DNA of 64,000 nt from Rudaea sp. (GTDB lineage Bacteria; Pseudomonadota; Gammaproteobacteria; Xanthomonadales; Rhodanobacteraceae), in contig JARLJU010000367.1 of assembly GCA_031291055.1 (NCBI GenBank), forward strand, positions 1 to 64,000. Direction: 5' to 3'. Of this stretch, positions 62,363 through 64,000 are shown piece by piece. The first letter of the stretch is position 1. The number at the start of each line of letters is the position of its first letter. The notes beneath the pieces are model-generated. The model was not told the DNA's origin. It made no database searches and saw only the letters and a list, made by a program, of their open reading frames with translations. The position numbers and the translations under genes were made by a program.

Positions 62363-62971
62363 ATGAACCGCAGTCCAATCGCACGAGCGCTGGTTCTGGC
62401 GTTCGCACTGACGAGTGCCGCCATCGCGCAGGCCCAGGAGCAACCCGCCGCCGTTGCCACCCAGCGCGACGCCAATCAGCAGGAACGTATCGAACAAGGC
62501 CTGCAGTCGGGCCAGCTCAACACCAAGGAGGCCGGGCAGCTCGAACGCGACGAACAGCGCATCGATCGCACCCAGGCGCGTGACCTCAAGCAGGGCGGTG
62601 CGCTCACTCCGCAGGAAAAGGCGCAGATCACGCACGAGCAGAATCAGGCCAGCAAGGACATCTACCAGGACAAGCACAATGCCGTGACCGGCAATCCGGA
62701 TTCGGCGTCCTCTAAGCGCCTGCAGGCGGACGTGCAGCGCAACGCCAATCAGCAGCAGCGCATAACCAACGGCATCAATTCCGGACAATTGACCAACAAG
62801 GAAGCCGGCCACTTGGAAGCCGGGCAGAAGCGCGAAGCGCGCAACGAGGCCAATGCCGCCGCCAATGGCCATGTGGGTGCCGGCGAGCAGGCGCGCATCC
62901 AGGGCCGCGAGAACCGCCAGAGCCAGCGTATCTACAACAAAAAACACAACGACAAGCCGCGCGAGAACTGA
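62363..62971 (+). CDS. Secreted protein with two internal repeats
   Basis: A 202-residue exported protein: signal peptide (SPIARALVLAFALTSAAIAQA) after an AGGAGAAAG site. The mature protein repeats a unit: RDANQQERIEQGLQSGQL with NTKEAGQLERDEQRID, and later RNANQQQRITNGINSGQL with NKEAGHLEAGQKRE. Each has a helix-turn SGQL(N/T)xKEAG and a long charged helix rich in Gln/Glu/Arg. No cysteines in the mature part. Function unknown; sequence suggests an extended, all-helical envelope protein. Confidence 0.8.
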   Translation: MNRSPIARALVLAFALTSAAIAQAQEQPAAVATQRDANQQERIEQGLQSGQLNTKEAGQLERDEQRIDRTQARDLKQGGALTPQEKAQITHEQNQASKDIYQDKHNAVTGNPDSASSKRLQADVQRNANQQQRITNGINSGQLTNKEAGHLEAGQKREARNEANAAANGHVGAGEQARIQGRENRQSQRIYNKKHNDKPREN

Positions 62972-63002
62972 ACCACGCCAAACGGAATTTCCATACGAAG
63001 AT

Positions 63003-63031
63003 GGGCGCCCGTCAAACGGCGCCCTTTTTTT
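63003..63031 (+). terminator. Rho-independent terminator of the repeat-protein gene
   Basis: GGGCGCC pairs with GGCGCCC across an eight-base loop, followed directly by seven T. It lies 32 bases after the repeat-protein stop and isolates it from aceF. Confidence 0.93.
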
Positions 63032-63159
63032 GTCCGCACTGGCCCCGGCAGCATTGTCCGTCGCCGCCGGTCGAGACTCGCGTGAGAGCCTGACGACGAT
63101 CGGTGCAGACTCAACTTGCGCTATCCTGCGCACAGATTTTCGGTGCGACGAGAAAAATC

Positions 63160-64000
63160 ATGGCCCAGATCAGCGAAGTCAAAGTACCGGACATCGGAAA
63201 TTATCCCAGTGTCCCCGTCATCGAAGTCCTGGTGAAAGCCGGTGATGCGGTAACCAAGGACCAGGGTCTGGTCACCCTCGAGTCGGACAAGGCGACCATG
63301 GAAGTGCCGGCACCATTCGATGGCGTGGTGAAGGAAGTCAAGGTCAAGGTTGGCGACGAGATTTCCGAAGGTGTCGTCGTGGCCTTGATCGAAGCCACGG
63401 GTACCGCATCGGCCGCGCCGGCAAAGAGCGACGCAAGACCTGCAGCCGCGGCGGCTTCAGCTCCGCCGCCTGCCGCCGAGGTCGGCGCGCGCAGGGCGGC
63501 TGGTGAGGGCAAGGCGCAAGCCGTTGTCCAGAATTCTCCTTCAGCCCAACCCTCGACCGCTGTCGGCGGCGAGAGCACGCCGCGTACGCCACCGGTGGCC
63601 TTCGGCGCCGATACGGTGATGCCGGACAAGGTGCCTTACGCCAGTCCTTCCGTGCGCCTGTTCGCGCGCGAACTTGGCGTCGATCTGGGCCGGCTGGGGC
63701 CCGGCAGCGGGCGCAAGGGGCGCATTACCAAAGAGGACGTGCAGAACTTCGTCAAGGATGTCCTTGCCGGGAGCGCGCCGGCGCGCGCTGCCGCCGCCGG
63801 TGGTGGTGGCGGACTGAACCTGTTGCCCTGGCCACAAGTGGATTTTTCCAAATTTGGCGAAGTGGAAATCAAGCCGCGGTCGAAGATCAACAAGATTTCC
63901 GGAGCCAATCTCGCACGCAACTGGGTGATGATTCCGCACGTCACCCAGCATGACGAGGCCGACGTTACCGAGCTGGAAGCACTGCGCGTGGCGCTCAACA
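63160..64000 (+). CDS. aceF: Dihydrolipoamide acetyltransferase, pyruvate dehydrogenase E2 (N-terminal part)
   Basis: At least 280 residues are visible and the gene runs off the right edge. It has one lipoyl domain (lysine in ESDKATMEVPAP near residue 45), an Ala/Pro linker, the E3-binding domain VRLFARELGVDLGRLGPGS followed by RITKEDV, a second linker, and the start of the catalytic core (INKISGANLARNWVMIPHVTQ). E2 transfers acetyl to CoA in the pyruvate dehydrogenase complex. Only one lipoyl domain is present, against three in E. coli. ATG 63160 begins MAQISEVKVPDIG. Confidence 0.93.
   Translation, partial: MAQISEVKVPDIGNYPSVPVIEVLVKAGDAVTKDQGLVTLESDKATMEVPAPFDGVVKEVKVKVGDEISEGVVVALIEATGTASAAPAKSDARPAAAAASAPPPAAEVGARRAAGEGKAQAVVQNSPSAQPSTAVGGESTPRTPPVAFGADTVMPDKVPYASPSVRLFARELGVDLGRLGPGSGRKGRITKEDVQNFVKDVLAGSAPARAAAAGGGGGLNLLPWPQVDFSKFGEVEIKPRSKINKISGANLARNWVMIPHVTQHDEADVTELEALRVALN

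Overview
The window is high-GC, densely coded bacterial chromosome. A XanB2-type chorismatase next to an aryl-polyene (xanthomonadin-like) gene set, together with the family content of the housekeeping genes (HrpB, ZapE, UbiK, ComM, a 455-residue NADP isocitrate dehydrogenase, a fused indolepyruvate oxidoreductase, a Ste24-type M48 protease), suggests a gammaproteobacterium of the Xanthomonadales, probably near Rhodanobacteraceae. That placement is inference from gene content. No rRNA, tRNA, CRISPR array, transposase or phage gene is visible, and no gap between genes exceeds about 250 bases.

Layout. 1-1966: the start of a PknB-like Ser/Thr kinase (cut by the left edge) and a divergent multi-pass membrane protein. 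1963-9507: a pigment locus with a chorismatase divergent from ACP, COG4648 membrane protein, dehydratase, acyltransferase, LolA-like carrier, MMPL exporter, second dehydratase and FabG-type reductase, but no ketosynthase or aryl ligase. 9615-13000: cytochrome c5, alpha/beta hydrolase and ZapE. 12318-16733: an RND pump (adaptor plus permease). 16905-25890: icd, LysR, an exported methyltransferase-fold lipoprotein, RluE-like pseudouridine synthase, methyltransferase, ArsR regulator, DMT exporter and a MotA/OmpA motor pair. 26058-31225: HrpB and two tandem secreted paralogues. 31401-39472: TatD, YadGH-type ABC exporter, ferredoxin-NADP reductase, a membrane protein/XRE regulator pair with two operator palindromes, a secreted peptidase-like hydrolase, NatAB-type ABC exporter and rhodanese. 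39527-41953: ComM, UbiK and GlnK. 41982-46197: a leftward MBOAT / SGNH / FAD-halogenase-like operon. 46385-49906: giant indolepyruvate oxidoreductase. 50073-51632: small protein, Dph6-like ATPase and DUF938 methyltransferase. 51849-55983: Spy-like periplasmic protein divergent from a BaeSR-like two-component system, then a SpmAB-type Gate protein. 55993-58563: amine oxidase / cytochrome c / exported RidA operon. 58659-60662: a sensor kinase and a tandem-receiver regulator. 60850-64000: Ste24-type protease, an internally repeated secreted protein and the start of aceF.

How the genes work together. The pigment locus supplies the aromatic starter (3- or 4-hydroxybenzoate from chorismate), reduction and dehydration of the growing polyene, acyl transfer and export; the condensing enzymes must lie elsewhere. 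The leftward amine oxidase operon looks like a complete exported module: a Tat-exported flavoprotein oxidises an amine, a haem protein can take electrons, and an exported RidA can hydrolyse the imine. The XRE/membrane-protein pair has a promoter bracketed by two copies of one palindrome, which predicts autorepression. The sequence also shows recurrent AT-rich, rare-codon islands inside otherwise GC-rich genes, several sharing a GTATA core.
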